Shown here one piece after another: positions 1 through 10,314 of a stretch of DNA of 64,000 bases. The notes under the pieces were generated by a model, which was not told the DNA's origin, ran no database searches, and was given only the letters and a program-made list of their open reading frames with translations. Both the position numbers and the translations under genes were made by a program. Source of the stretch: Pyricularia pennisetigena (Eukaryota; Ascomycota; Sordariomycetes; Magnaporthales; Pyriculariaceae); contig NC_043741.1 in assembly GCF_004337985.1 (NCBI RefSeq), forward strand, positions 5,729,445 to 5,793,444, written 5' to 3'. How positions within the stretch are numbered: the stretch's first letter is position 1; every line of letters begins with the position of its first letter.

Positions 1-13
1 AAATATACACAAA

Positions 14-1214
14 ATGGGTAACCTGAAGAGCCTCGGGCTCTTCTTCCTGGCCGCTTTTGCGACCACACAAGTAGCCGCCAAATCAGACGTCCTCGACCTT
101 GTGCCCTCCAACTTCGACGAAGTCGTTCTCAAGTCCGGAACGCCCACTCTTGTCGAGTTCTTTGCTCCGTGGTGCGGTCACTGCAAGAACCTCGCTCCCA
201 CCTACGAGGAGCTCGCGCAGTCCTTCGCTGGCTCCAAGGGCAAGGTCCAGATCGCAAAGGTCGACGCCGATGCCGAGAAGAGCCTGGGCAAGCGCTTTGG
301 TGTTCAGGGATTCCCAACGCTCAAGTGGTTCGATGGAAAGAGCGACAAGCCGATTGACTACGAGGGCGGTCGTGACCTCGACAGCTTGGCTGGATTCATC
401 ACCGAGAAGACCGGCGTAAAGCCCAAGCGCAAGCTTGCCCCTCCCTCCAACGTGGTTATGCTGAGCGATTCGACTTTCTCCAAGACCATCGGGGGTGACA
501 AGAACGTCCTGGTTGCCTTTACCGCTCCTTGGTGTGGACGTAAGTTCTGCTGTCCTACCTCCCATTGCCCAGACTTCGTCTGGAATCATCAGACTAACTA
601 GTGCTTCTCTCTGCCCTGTAATAGACTGTAAGTCCCTGGCACCCATCTGGGAGGACCTTGCCCAGACCTTCGCCCTGGAGGACGATGTCATCATTGCCAA
701 AGTCGACGCCGAGGCCGAGGACAGCAAGACCACAGCCAACGAACAGGGCGTCCAGTCTTACCCCACCATCAAGTTCTGGGCCAAGGGCCAGTCCAAGCCC
801 GAGGACTACAACGGCGGCCGCTCTGAGGCCGACTTTGTCAAGTTCCTCAACGAGAAGACGGGCACCCAGCGCGCCGCCGGAGGTGGTGTTGATGCCACCT
901 CGGGCACCATCGCCGCGCTCGATGCCATCGTGGTCAAGTACACCGGAGGTGCTTCGCTCAGCGATGCCGCCGCCGAGATCAAGAAGGAGGCCGAGGGCCT
1001 GAAGGACGCTGCCCAGGTCAAATATGCCCAGTACTACATCCGGGTCTTTGACAAGCTGAGCAAGAACGACGACTTTGCCTCCAAGGAGCTGGCTCGTCTG
1101 GACGGCATGCTGAAGAAGGGCGGTCTGGCTCCCGCCAAGCTCGACGAGCTTACTCGCAAGACGAACGTCCTGAGGAAGTTTGTCGAGAAGGTCACTGGCA
1201 AGGATGAGTTGTGA
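14..1214 (+). CDS. tigA: Protein disulfide isomerase (two thioredoxin domains, ERp29-like C-terminus, KDEL)
   Basis: Forms and rearranges disulfides in proteins folding in the ER lumen. Exons are 14-539 and 625-1214; the 85-base intron has a GTAAGT donor and an AATAG acceptor, and joining them restores the second active site across the splice. The product is 371 residues: signal peptide (about 1-22), thioredoxin domain 1 with CGHC at residues 54-57, thioredoxin domain 2 with CGHC at 174-177, a helical ERp29-C-like domain (about 275-365), and the retention signal KDEL as the last four residues. This a-a-D order is that of fungal TigA/ERp38 rather than the four-domain Pdi1. The start is the only ATG ahead of the signal peptide. 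Only 13 bases of upstream DNA are in the window, so its promoter is not visible. Confidence 0.95.
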
Positions 1215-1542
1215 TTCCAACTCGCGTTTGTCCACTGATGCAACCAGGAAAAAAGAATAAAAGACAAGATTAACATTGTGAGACTTGATTACGGGCACGG
1301 GCATTTTCGGTTGTATCATATAATCTAGGCTACACATGATATGAACCTGGCAATATGATGAATGAAACCCGAGCTTATCAAGGGACTGTTGATCATTCTG
1401 TTCCGTCCAGACCTGCCAGAAGATGATGCGCTGCGCTGACGTGACATAAAACCCAGAAAGCAAAAATGACGGCCTGCCAACATGAGCAACGCCAATTTCA
1501 TCCGTAAATCAATCTGTCGTTATATGTCGTTGGAGCCTCGTG
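1215..1542. other. Intergenic, convergent 3' ends
   Basis: Lies between the stop of the PDI gene (+) and the stop of the HSBP1 gene (-). It is A/T-rich with AATAAAA-like sequence just after the PDI stop (about 1256-1263), a plausible poly(A) signal. No gene seen. Confidence 0.6.
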
Positions 1543-1951
1543 TTATTTTGAGCTCCCTTGATTATCCTGTGGCTGTGTCGACAACTGTGCCTCGATGTTG
1601 TCTAACCTCCGGGACATCTCATCCACTGTACAATAGGTCAGGTTCATTCGTCGTAATCGGCTAATACCAGATGACTGTTTGGGTACTTCACTTACTCTTT
1701 GCAAATATCTCACTAGACACACCGGCGAATTTGTTGGACAGCGTGTTGAGCAACTCTTCCAGCTGAGCCGTGAGCTCTCCTCTCGGGTCCTCCACGCTGG
1801 TCTGTCGGGTTGTCAGTTGCTTTTTTCTTTCTCTCCAATCCCAAGTGCGTGGGAGCATCGATATCAGGCACGTCAGGATCAAGTGAGAGAAACAACTAAA
1901 TGCTTGACTTACAGATGATTTGGCTTGGTTGTTGTCTTCGTTGGATGACAT
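1543..1951 (-). CDS. HSBP1: Heat shock factor binding protein 1 family (HSBP1), three small exons
   Basis: HSBP1 proteins are small trimeric coiled coils that bind and restrain heat shock factor; in some lineages they act with the WASH complex. Exons on the minus strand are 1951-1913, 1801-1696 and 1625-1543. The introns (1802-1912 and 1626-1695) have GTAAGT donors and CTGAC branch sites just before CAG acceptors. The spliced product is 75 residues. Its core runs from ELTAQLEELLNTLSNKFAGV through SSEIFAKMDEMSRRLDNIEA, the family signature, with hydrophobic heptads. The frame is kept across both junctions (phase 0, then phase 1), and the last junction rebuilds AAG-ATG-GAT. No unspliced reading frame shows the gene whole, so simple ORF calling would miss it. 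Confidence 0.92.
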
Positions 1952-2834
1952 TTCGGCTCGGCTGGCTTCAAGCTGAATGGCTATGTACCCAAGTAATCTT
2001 ACAAGGAGCGAACAGATCCGAATGCAGTGGGTTCGGCTTCTTCTTTTTCTTTTTTTCTTTTTTTTTTTGTCCCTGTGTGGGAGATAGATCTCGTCTTTGT
2101 TCAAGTATTTGATCAAGTCTAGGTCTAGCCTCGAATGATCGATGAGGCGGAGAGCTGAACCGGACCTGCTCAATTCGAATCAGGGCCCCGCCATCTTGCA
2201 CCAGCCAGATATCAAATGAACAAAAGAGTGGGGCGACGTTGAGCTTTCTGTTTACTAGACACCTTGCCAGCTAACCTACAGTACTCTAAGGACATAGGTA
2301 CGGGTACTAAACCCGTCTACCAAGCCTAATGCCTTGCCAAATATATTGCTTTTCATCTTGCAACATGGCCGAACTCACCAATCTGTGTTTGCTTGGGGGT
2401 CTTTTCAACAGCCAGGTCGCCATCGGCGCAGCCAGAGTTCCCGAGGTAGGTGCCTTCACCGTCCATGCTACCAGGTTACTATTGACTCAACAAAGGCACA
2501 GGCTGCAATCTATCACGCATGCATTGCCCTTGCCAGCTACCAGCCCACACTAGGATATCTACTTGTTAATATAAACCACACTATGAATACATAGGTCAAG
2601 TAACCCTGCTTGCATTGAGCTTGATCTTGTCGGTCAATCCCGAGCCTATTCTTAGTGCATCATTTAATGAACCCTCAGCAGCGTGTTTATTTTCCAAGTC
2701 TACAGTACTTTATATATTTCCCAAGTCTCCGCACATTCCTGTGTTTATATTCCCCTCTCTTTGTTGTTCTTAATACTCACTGCCACGATTCAGGCCTGCA
2801 GTTTTCTCTTCTAGTAAACAGTCAATCTCTCAAA
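1952..2834. other. Intergenic, divergent promoters of HSBP1 and the secreted protein gene
   Basis: Contains a T-rich run (about 2042-2068) in the HSBP1 5' region, then increasingly AT-rich DNA towards the secreted protein gene, with CT-rich sequence directly upstream of its ATG. No further coding sequence can be supported. Confidence 0.5.
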
Positions 2835-3299
2835 ATGCGCAGCTCCTCGATATTCTCGATATTTGCGTTGACTCTTACGCCTTTGCGCTTGGTTGCTGCT
2901 TCTGGGGATGTTCCAGAATTTCTTTACGCTTTCACTGATAAAATCGACCCCTCTGATCCCAGCGTTGAGGGAGGCATCGTTGGATCAGTTTTTCTATGGT
3001 CGAGGGAAGCGGTCCTCAAGGATCTTATTGGCTTTCGACCGACTTTGGTATACAAAATCAACACCAAAGGGATTGAAAATAATTTTTTTCAGGTCGAAAC
3101 AGGCGGCAAAGAGTGGTTACCGGATTGGAAATCGACGGGTAATATAGGGCATAGTCATATCCCCGAGAGACAAAAGTGGAACTGGCCGGTCGAGTTGAGC
3201 CCGGTTCAGAAACTCGCTGGAGGGGGTTCAAAATCCCAAAAATCTAAGTGGCTATTTGGAAAAAGAAATAAAAATAAAAACCCGGAATCGGCGATTTAA
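2835..3299 (+). CDS. Small secreted protein, possible ADP-ribosyltransferase-like (enterotoxin A-like) fold
   Basis: Single exon, 154 residues. The ATG at 2835 is chosen over in-frame upstream ATGs because it begins a clean signal peptide: a short basic-polar start, then a hydrophobic core, ending near AAS at about residue 22-24. The mature part is about 130 residues, has no cysteine, and ends in a Lys/Arg/Asn-rich tail. A weak resemblance to fungal heat-labile-enterotoxin-A-like proteins is seen by eye: a VYKI strand in mid-protein and a later IP..(Q)..W segment. The N-terminal Arg of that fold's NAD site is not evident, so activity is doubtful. The gene and its 3' flank are clearly more AT-rich than the neighbouring genes. 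It could equally be an unrelated orphan effector-like protein. The signal peptide and ORF are seen; the fold is only inferred. Confidence 0.55.
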   Translation: MRSSSIFSIFALTLTPLRLVAASGDVPEFLYAFTDKIDPSDPSVEGGIVGSVFLWSREAVLKDLIGFRPTLVYKINTKGIENNFFQVETGGKEWLPDWKSTGNIGHSHIPERQKWNWPVELSPVQKLAGGGSKSQKSKWLFGKRNKNKNPESAI

Positions 3300-3838
3300 T
3301 ATACCGATTAGATAAAAATTGAATTTTTTTGTTTTTCCTGTATATAACGCCCATTTATTATTTAACTTTTGTTTGGGCATTTTATAAATAAAATGCAAAA
3401 GTAACAGTCTCAGGGATGAGCCCTGAGACTAGGTAGGTAGGCGGCTACGGTAGTAGTTGTGCCCCCTCTCCATGTCAAGAGCTTCCCCTAAATCGACCAG
3501 ACCCACCTTTATGCATGGCTCGAAATGGTTACGCCGCCAAGGTGTGATTGACGTACGTCGGCCGATTCGGGTCTTTACACTTTGACATACCTGAAAAGCA
3601 TTCAGCCTTCGAATCTTTGACCAGACCTGCGACCGCCCCGGCCACAACGATCATTAGCCAAAGCAAATGTGTACTCAAGCCCGATAATCGCTTTCGGAAC
3701 AGGCAGGAGGGCGGAGAAAACAGCCGGTGCAAACACAACCATAAGAGGGACCACGCCCTACGATGAATCGAGGATACCTAGAACGCTAGCTCGTTTCCTT
3801 GGTTCCCGTGCCCGAGGGAGCGGCAGACTGAGTACACG
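3300..3838. other. Intergenic, AT-rich then mixed
   Basis: The first 120 bases continue the AT-rich character of the secreted protein gene. A TAGGTAGGTAGG-type repeat follows at about 3431-3445. The remainder is the promoter and leader of the RING ligase gene. No gene seen. Confidence 0.5.
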
Positions 3839-6478
3839 ATGGCTCAACCACAGGACCAGGCCCGGTTTGTCATGCTCATAGTCTTGCTGCTATGGCTGAC
3901 CTCGACCCCCGACAACGGCCCGGGCATCATGTCCGCTCCGTCCATCGTCGCCGCCCGCCTCGGCCGCCAACGCGTCGCTCATACTGTACTGAACAACACG
4001 CAGTGGGGCGATTTCGCACCGCCACCTCCCAGTCAAGACCCCGATCAACCTGCTGCGAGTATACTGAACAATGGTACTGGTTACCTCAACATCACCGGCT
4101 TCAGGGAAGAGGACAAATTTGCATGGCGGGACCTGGACCTCTTTCGACAGCGCTGCCTGGAATGGAGTCGCAATGCTTATAGAGGTACCGGTCAGCATGG
4201 CGAGAAGGAAGGTGATAGATGGGATTTGGCACAGGGCTGGCCAACGTGGCATAATGCAACCGGCATAGTCCACGGGAGCTGGGTTCGGGCGGACGCCAGC
4301 GAGCGGCGATCCAGTGCTTCATATAACCTCACCCAGCTGGCGCCAACGATACCATGGGCCATTTCAGAATTCGGCAGGAATATCACAGGCAAGGAGGGCA
4401 AGATTCTATTGCGGCTAGACGATAAACAGAAGGGCACGGAGCTGCCTGACCTCGAGATGGACGAATCCACAGAAGAAGGGCAGGAACGGAAGCCACTGGT
4501 CAAAACGGGCGGCGTCGTCAGGGAGGTGTCGGCAATGGCCAGTATTGAGGATGTCACTGGCAGTGGAAGCACCCACCACATTGTTCTTCACGGCGTGCAC
4601 TGGCCAAGGCAGGGCGCGATGCTCCTCACCACGACAAGCGACAAGTTCGCCGGCATATTTGGCCTCCCCCACTTGACTCCAGGCCTGAACTTCTTCCGCA
4701 CGAGCCAGAAGCTCCTTAACGAGACCATCGGGGAGGTCCTTCGCCGCAAGGAGAAGGCGCGCTTTTCAGAGGTCACCTCTAACCCTTGGGGCTCGTACCC
4801 AAACATGCCGCAAGATTCATGGAACCCGTTCCCTCACTGCGAGTATGTCATGTACGTTCAGGTTCATCCGCTCGATACCCAACAATTAGGAGAGCGCCTT
4901 TTGGGAGACAGTGCAAATGAGAGACTTGACGGCTTGATTGGTCGAATCGAGGACGAACTGCGCTTCCCTAGCGGCGCACCACTCCCCCGACGTGTTCCAG
5001 ATCTGCAAATGTCGGCCGTCGTTTATTCCCCTGATTGTGCATATTTCCTGCAGACTAAAGGGCCGCCAGCTTTTGCACCCGCCGATGGCCGTCATCTTGT
5101 CGGCTTAAAGGAGGAGGTTTACACCTATTCGACCAAGCTGCATTTACTCGCCTTTGCCGGGCTCATGTTTGCACAAGTCCAGCTCCTCAAGATGCAGATG
5201 AGAGAGTCATCGACGCCATCGACGATAGCACGGGTGAGCTTTTGGACGGCCAGCATGATGGTCGTGGCCGACGGCATAGTATTTGGGGCATCGTCTTTCT
5301 TGAGCTTGTCCGATTCCGCAACTCTATTGCCCTCCTTATTGTTGACCTACGCGGGCTTCATCTCCATGACAATAGGAGGCAGTTTTCTGTACGAGGTTTA
5401 CAAGGTACAGGAGCCCGAGAGGCGTCCCCGCGAAAGAGAGCAGCAGCAGCAGCCGAGCGCAGCAAGCTCAGCTCAGGAGGCTGCAGCTCGTGCTGCAACG
5501 GCCCGAGCAGCAGCAGCAGCAGCATCAGCACCGCATCAAATACGACCGCAGACAGCACCAATTATAATTCCGTCGGACCAGGACATCGACGCTGAAATCG
5601 AGGCACATCCGGATGCTCCCAGTATCCTACCGATAACAAACCCAGCCGCTGCAACGACGGCAACCATGGCAACAACACCGTTGGCTCCGGACCAACCAGC
5701 ACCGTTTTCGACCATCTTGGGGCGTTATGTCCTTTTTGGGGTGGTACTTTTGTTGCTTTCCATCGCGGCCACAACTTGGTGGGCGCGTGCCCGAGAGATC
5801 TATATGAATGGTCTGGCATTTTGTTATCTGTCTCTCTGGGTGCCGCAGATCGTACGCAATGTGACACGCAACTCTCGCCGGGCATTCTCATGGCGCTTCA
5901 TGGTCGGCCAGTCAGTACTTCGACTGATTCCAATAGCCTATTTCTACCTCCGTGAGCGGAATATCGCATTCTCAAAACCGGATCGGGAGACTTTTCTCAT
6001 GTTGGCCGGCTGGGTGTGGTGCCAGCTGTGGATTCTTGGATTTCAGGACATATTTGGGCCACGATTCGGTATCCCCAAGGGTTGGGCGCCCGAGGCGTGG
6101 GATTACCACCCCATCCTCAGGGAAGATAGCGTCGAGGCAGGGGGCCTCCCGATTGGTCTCCTCGGAAGCGGAGAGCCCGGGAGTCCGTTAGCAGGCAAAC
6201 AACGTTTCCCAGCGGCCGGGGATGCCAAAGAAGACATGGACGCACACACTAGACTGCACAGCATTGACTGTGCCATCTGCCGCGAGGTGCTGGAAGTGCC
6301 CGTTATTCGTGCAGGCCACTCGGATCCGGCAGGGCCTGGTGGTGTTGCTGGTGTGTTTGCTAGGAGACAGTATATGGTGACGCCTTGTCGACACATCTTT
6401 CACAGCGAGTGCCTCGAGGGTTGGTTGCGGTTCAGGCTCCAGTGTCCGATATGTCGCGAGAACCTGCCGCCGCTGTGA
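3839..6478 (+). CDS. dsc1: Dsc/Tul1-type transmembrane RING E3 ubiquitin ligase
   Basis: Catalytic subunit of the Golgi/endosome DSC (Tul1) complex, which ubiquitinates membrane proteins; in many fungi the complex also activates the sterol regulator SREBP under low oxygen. Single exon, 879 residues. Order: N-terminal signal-anchor-like hydrophobic segment (about 11-20), a long lumenal region with several N-glycosylation sequons, a group of membrane segments (about 425-525), a low-complexity Gln/Ala-rich cytosolic loop (about 535-575), more membrane segments (about 625-740), and a C-terminal RING at about 810-877. The RING reads CAIC ... CRHIFHSECLEGWL ... CPIC, the C3H2C3 (RING-H2) pattern. 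Length and order fit Tul1/DscA. The ATG at 3839 gives the hydrophobic N-terminus; an internal Met at about residue 12 is an alternative. Confidence 0.92.
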   Translation: MAQPQDQARFVMLIVLLLWLTSTPDNGPGIMSAPSIVAARLGRQRVAHTVLNNTQWGDFAPPPPSQDPDQPAASILNNGTGYLNITGFREEDKFAWRDLDLFRQRCLEWSRNAYRGTGQHGEKEGDRWDLAQGWPTWHNATGIVHGSWVRADASERRSSASYNLTQLAPTIPWAISEFGRNITGKEGKILLRLDDKQKGTELPDLEMDESTEEGQERKPLVKTGGVVREVSAMASIEDVTGSGSTHHIVLHGVHWPRQGAMLLTTTSDKFAGIFGLPHLTPGLNFFRTSQKLLNETIGEVLRRKEKARFSEVTSNPWGSYPNMPQDSWNPFPHCEYVMYVQVHPLDTQQLGERLLGDSANERLDGLIGRIEDELRFPSGAPLPRRVPDLQMSAVVYSPDCAYFLQTKGPPAFAPADGRHLVGLKEEVYTYSTKLHLLAFAGLMFAQVQLLKMQMRESSTPSTIARVSFWTASMMVVADGIVFGASSFLSLSDSATLLPSLLLTYAGFISMTIGGSFLYEVYKVQEPERRPREREQQQQPSAASSAQEAAARAATARAAAAAASAPHQIRPQTAPIIIPSDQDIDAEIEAHPDAPSILPITNPAAATTATMATTPLAPDQPAPFSTILGRYVLFGVVLLLLSIAATTWWARAREIYMNGLAFCYLSLWVPQIVRNVTRNSRRAFSWRFMVGQSVLRLIPIAYFYLRERNIAFSKPDRETFLMLAGWVWCQLWILGFQDIFGPRFGIPKGWAPEAWDYHPILREDSVEAGGLPIGLLGSGEPGSPLAGKQRFPAAGDAKEDMDAHTRLHSIDCAICREVLEVPVIRAGHSDPAGPGGVAGVFARRQYMVTPCRHIFHSECLEGWLRFRLQCPICRENLPPL

Positions 6479-7380
6479 TGCATTGTTATATACGCGAGTT
6501 TGATGTTTTGTTTTGTATTGATACCCGGATTCGGTGTCTTTTCCTTTGGTTTCCTTGCATAGAATCTCATCTCTTATCAAATCCTGTTGGGGGTTCAGAG
6601 GCCCTCTATACTACGCTGAGACTGCAAATCATGCTTGGCTTCAGCCGGCCATGGTCAAATCATCGGTCCATTTATGCACGTTGCCCCTCGATCCCCTTCC
6701 CCACCCACTGAAGGAACGAAGACTATCCACCGAAATACTATATAATATGAGTCTCTCTTGACGGCCAAGCTCGATATTGATCAGTCTTAGCGGGTCGGGT
6801 GCAATGACCTTTTTCACCACGGAACTCAAACCATACCCTCTCTTCCCCTTGTGTTTGCTTTTTGCTTTTCAGCCCCTGCCAAACCCCATCTATCTGCTGC
6901 AGATTTCCGAGTCACCGAACGTACCAGATGGCCAGGGCTGCTAGTCATGTAAGCTCTTCCCCACCTATGACGACACTGGAGGGGCAGCAAAGCTGCAGCC
7001 CATCGAGTGCAGTAGCAGATGCGTCTCGGCGCATCATGATTTCAATGCGATGAACCTTGAAATTGGCTTGCATACAATACAGGTGGCAGAACCAGGACTG
7101 CAGCCNNNNNNNNNNNNNNNNNNNNNNNNNNNNNNNNNNNNNNNNNNNNNCGATTGTTACCCAATCTTCTCTTCTTTATCTTCGAGAGATCTGTTTGACC
7201 TTTCGTCCAGCTTGATCCCCACCTAGTCTCACTCGCAAGCCTCGACTTTTACTCTCTTGCGGTCGCCTCCCAACCGTTTTTTATTTTGCCCAGTCTGCAG
7301 ACGATCCAGCGCGAGCAACGATAACCCACCACAACCCCACGGTTTCGATACTATCTCCAAAACAAAAGGAACAAAAAAAA
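6479..7380. other. Intergenic with an assembly gap
   Basis: Holds the 3' UTR of dsc1 and the promoter and leader of the HAD gene. Positions 7106-7150 are 45 Ns. The 230 bases after the gap are C/T-rich and end in an A-run directly before the HAD ATG, a common fungal leader. Nothing coding is supported. Confidence 0.6.
7106..7150. other. Assembly gap (45 N)
   Basis: A run of undetermined bases. The true length may differ from the number of Ns. Confidence 0.98.
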
Positions 7381-8118
7381 ATGGCGATCAAGGCTCTCCT
7401 CTTTGACTGCGACAACACGCTCGTGCTGTCCGAAGAGCTCGCCTTTGAGGGCTGTGCAAGCCTCATCAACCAGATCTGCGAGGTCAAGGGTCTCAACATT
7501 CCCCCGTTCACGGGCGAGACGTTGATCAAGGAGTTTGTCGGCCAAAACTTTCGCGGCATGCTGTTGACGCTGCAAAAGAAGCACGGCATGGAATTGACGG
7601 CCGACGAGCTTGAGGTCTACGTCAAACGCGAGGAGGAGGTCGTCATCGGCAAGCTCAAGGAGGCTCTCGTCCCTTGCGAGGGCGTCGTAGAGCAGCTCGA
7701 GGCGCTGCACGAGTCGGGCAAGTACACAATGGCCGTGGTGTCGAGCAGCGCGGGCCGCCGGCTCGACGCCAGCCTGGAGAAGGTCGGCTTCAAAAAGTAC
7801 TTTGGCGACCGCGTCTACAGCGCCGCTACCAGCATCAACCCGCCCACCAGCAAGCCCGACCCGGCCATCTACCTGCACGCCATGAAGCAGCTGGGCTTCT
7901 CGGCCGAAGAGTGCGTCGCCATCGAGGACTCCAAGAGCGGCACCTCGAGCGCCTGCAGGGCCGGCATCAAGACGGTTGGCTACGTGGGCCCTTACGAGGA
8001 TGCCTTCAAGCCCGAGATGGAGAAGACTCTGAAGGACGTCGCCGGCGCATGCACCATCATGAGGCACTGGAGCGAGTTCCCCGAGTGTCTGCGTAAGATT
8101 GAGGCTGGTGAGGTATAA
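7381..8118 (+). CDS. HAD-superfamily (subfamily IA) hydrolase
   Basis: Single exon, 245 residues. HAD motif I is DCDNT at residues 9-13 with the nucleophile Asp and the acid/base Asp two residues on. A helical C1 cap follows (about 18-90). Motif II is VVSSS at about 119-123, the motif III Lys is in SKPDPAIY (about 158-165), and motif IV is AIEDSKSG (about 180-187). This matches small phosphatases and phosphoglucomutases of the CbbY/YieH type acting on sugar phosphates or similar metabolites; the substrate cannot be read from sequence. The ATG follows an A-run leader. It is convergent with RIT1, only 234 bases apart at their stops. Confidence 0.88.
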   Translation: MAIKALLFDCDNTLVLSEELAFEGCASLINQICEVKGLNIPPFTGETLIKEFVGQNFRGMLLTLQKKHGMELTADELEVYVKREEEVVIGKLKEALVPCEGVVEQLEALHESGKYTMAVVSSSAGRRLDASLEKVGFKKYFGDRVYSAATSINPPTSKPDPAIYLHAMKQLGFSAEECVAIEDSKSGTSSACRAGIKTVGYVGPYEDAFKPEMEKTLKDVAGACTIMRHWSEFPECLRKIEAGEV

Positions 8119-8352
8119 GCGAGCGGGGTTTAATGGGAAGTTTCTTCTGTCTTGTGTATTGATAGATTTGGGAGGCGGGGCCCTTGTTTTGACGACTTTG
8201 GCAACACTCCCCACCATACACTACACTAGATATCAGTAATGCGGAGCTTTAGATCAAAGTATAGGAATGAATGCAAGGCACGTCTGGTGGAAGCCTGCAC
8301 TGGAAATGCCACTGTAGAGCCGGCACGTTGCAACGAAACTCTCGGTCTCCTT

Positions 8353-9986
8353 TCAACCTCGCCAGTCCATCAAGAAGCTATTGACGCTCTGCAGAGTAGC
8401 CCGGCTTGGGTTGGCCTCTGGCATGGCCGTCATTATCCGCCCGAGCCTGACTCTGATGGAATCCTTGGTGACCGGCCGTCTGTCGACCTGCGCCCGATCT
8501 GCCGGTAGCACGTTGCCGTCCTCGTCAAAGCAGTGGCACGCCAGCGCCAGGGCGACACCGACCGACACATCCTTGCCGGTTTCGCAGGCGATAAGGACCT
8601 TGATCCCCTCCCCCGCCTGCTCCTGCTGCTCCTGCTGCTCCTGCTGCTTGAGCGCGGCGTCTCGTACAAAGGAGCAGATGGCGGGCAGCGCCTGCCGCAG
8701 GTTCCGACTCGCCAGCTTGCCCTTCCCGATGCCGACTTCGAGCAGGGTCGGCGACTTGTGCCACGTCTCGGGCTTGGTGACGACCGGCGGGAGCTGGACT
8801 ACGACGGGCGACGCGCCACTCTTCTGCTCCGTCGTGGTGCGAGGTAACGGCAGCGCAGCCACGGCGAGGAAGCCGGTGAGGTCCCGCACGGCCACTGTGC
8901 CGCCGCCCTGGGCGGACCCGGCGGCGGCGCTTTCCGACACGAGCGATCGGATCAGGTCCGCGAGGTTGGCTTCGGGCGTGGAGAGCAGGCGGTCGGCGTG
9001 CGCCCAGAACACGGAGGCGGTGAGCCCGTGCGCCCAGTTCTCCGTGTCGTCGCCGGCGCCCTGGATGTAGCCCGACTCGCTCATCTCGGTGCCGACGACG
9101 CGCCGGGAGCTGGTGCAGCAGATGACGGGGTGGAAGTCTTCAAAGATGGTGGCCGCCGGCGCCGCCTGCCCGCCGTTGTCTTCGTCGTCGTCGAAGCCTG
9201 GCAGTCCCGCGGTGGTGGCGCCAGTTTCGGGCTGGATCACCCACATGGGCCGCAGCGGCTTGCGCACCTGGCTCCTGAGCGATTCGAGGTCCAGATCCAG
9301 TCGTTTGAGCGAGGCCACGTGCTCGGGAATCCTCGCCAGCATCTGGGCGCGCTCCGAGTCGGAGACTGCGTAGGGCGGGACGAAGACGTCGTGGGCGTGC
9401 GGTGCGAGGTCTGGGAACAGGACCCGGTTCAGCACGCAGCACCATATCGGGATGGTCTTGCTGAGCGCGTCGGGGATCCTCTTGCCCCTCCGCGTCGAGT
9501 CCACGATTATGCATCTTTTGGTGGAGGGGTGGTGCGCGTAAAGGAATGGTGGTTAGTTACACGCTCTCGCTCTCCGGTTCTCTGTCTCTGAATTGTTCTG
9601 TCACCGAAGAAACGCACAGCAGAGAGGCCCGGTCCTCACCCATCATGCTCGCTGATCAAAGGCAGCAGGTGCAGGTTCAGCCGCCTCGTGCTGAAATTCC
9701 ACTGGCCCTGGTGCCCGTCGGTGCTCTTGAAGTAGGCCGAACCACCCTTGGATTCGGGCGGGACGTACCAGGAGCCGCAGCGCTCGTTGGCCACCAGAGG
9801 CCGCCTGGTGTTGGGCCCCGTCGCATAAGCGGCGTGGACAGAGGCCACAAAGTCGGCGTCGTCGCGGATGGACCGCAGCCGGTTCTCGATGCTCAGGTTG
9901 GAGCGCTTGAGGGCCCCGAGGATGCGCGAGAAGTTGTGGTTCGCCTGCTCCGAGAAGACGAGGTCCTTTTCCGACAGGTTTGCCAT
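8353..9986 (-). CDS. RIT1: tRNA A64-2'-O-ribosylphosphate transferase (initiator tRNA modification)
   Basis: Adds a 2'-O-ribosyl phosphate to A64 of cytoplasmic initiator tRNA-Met, keeping it out of elongation. Exons on the minus strand are 9986-9640 and 9514-8353, with a 125-base intron at 9515-9639. The splice (GG|A) rebuilds EHDGCIIVDSTRRGKR, a family signature. The product is 502 residues, usual for fungal Rit1. The N-terminal two thirds hold the transferase region (motifs DALSKTIPIWC and the tract around RKPLRPMWV); the C-terminal third has a phosphatase-like loop, IACETGKDVSVG, typical of the DUSP-like end of Rit1. A Gln/Glu-rich insertion, encoded by CTG/CTC repeats around 8620-8650, precedes it. 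The upstream DNA has T18 at 10069-10086. Confidence 0.93.
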
Positions 9987-10314
9987 TTTGAGGCACGGCG
10001 GGAGCCTGGTGGGGTTTGAAGTGCGAACCTCTGATGTTTGGAGAGTGTCAGTCTGTATTTGATTGTACTTTTTTTTTTTTTTTTTTAAAAAATACTGTGG
10101 CGATTGCAGTTGGGTTTGGTGGGGTATTTCTATTTCTTCACCAGAGACCGTCAGTTGTAAACTGTGATCAATTATTACACTGAAAACCAAAGTAGAAAAT
10201 CAAAACATCAAGATGAAAGAAAACTTAGCTCTGAAATCAACTACAGTAAGTCTAAGTTAATAGTGAATTTAAATTTCTACCTTGCTTTGAACTTTCTTTT
10301 TTTTTTTTTTTTTN
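9987..10314. other. RIT1 upstream region, ending at a T17-N junction
   Basis: Contains T18 (10069-10086), AT-rich sequence, then T17 (10297-10313) and a single N at 10314, directly followed by the partial transcription factor copy. The N beside a homopolymer marks an uncertain join. Confidence 0.6.

Noticed and set aside
594..1463. 289-residue minus-strand frame over PDI exon 2
   Set aside because: Antisense shadow of a GC-rich coding exon; low-complexity Leu/Gly/Val-rich product.
7351..8217. 288-residue minus-strand frame over the HAD gene
   Set aside because: Antisense shadow; the plus strand has all HAD motifs.
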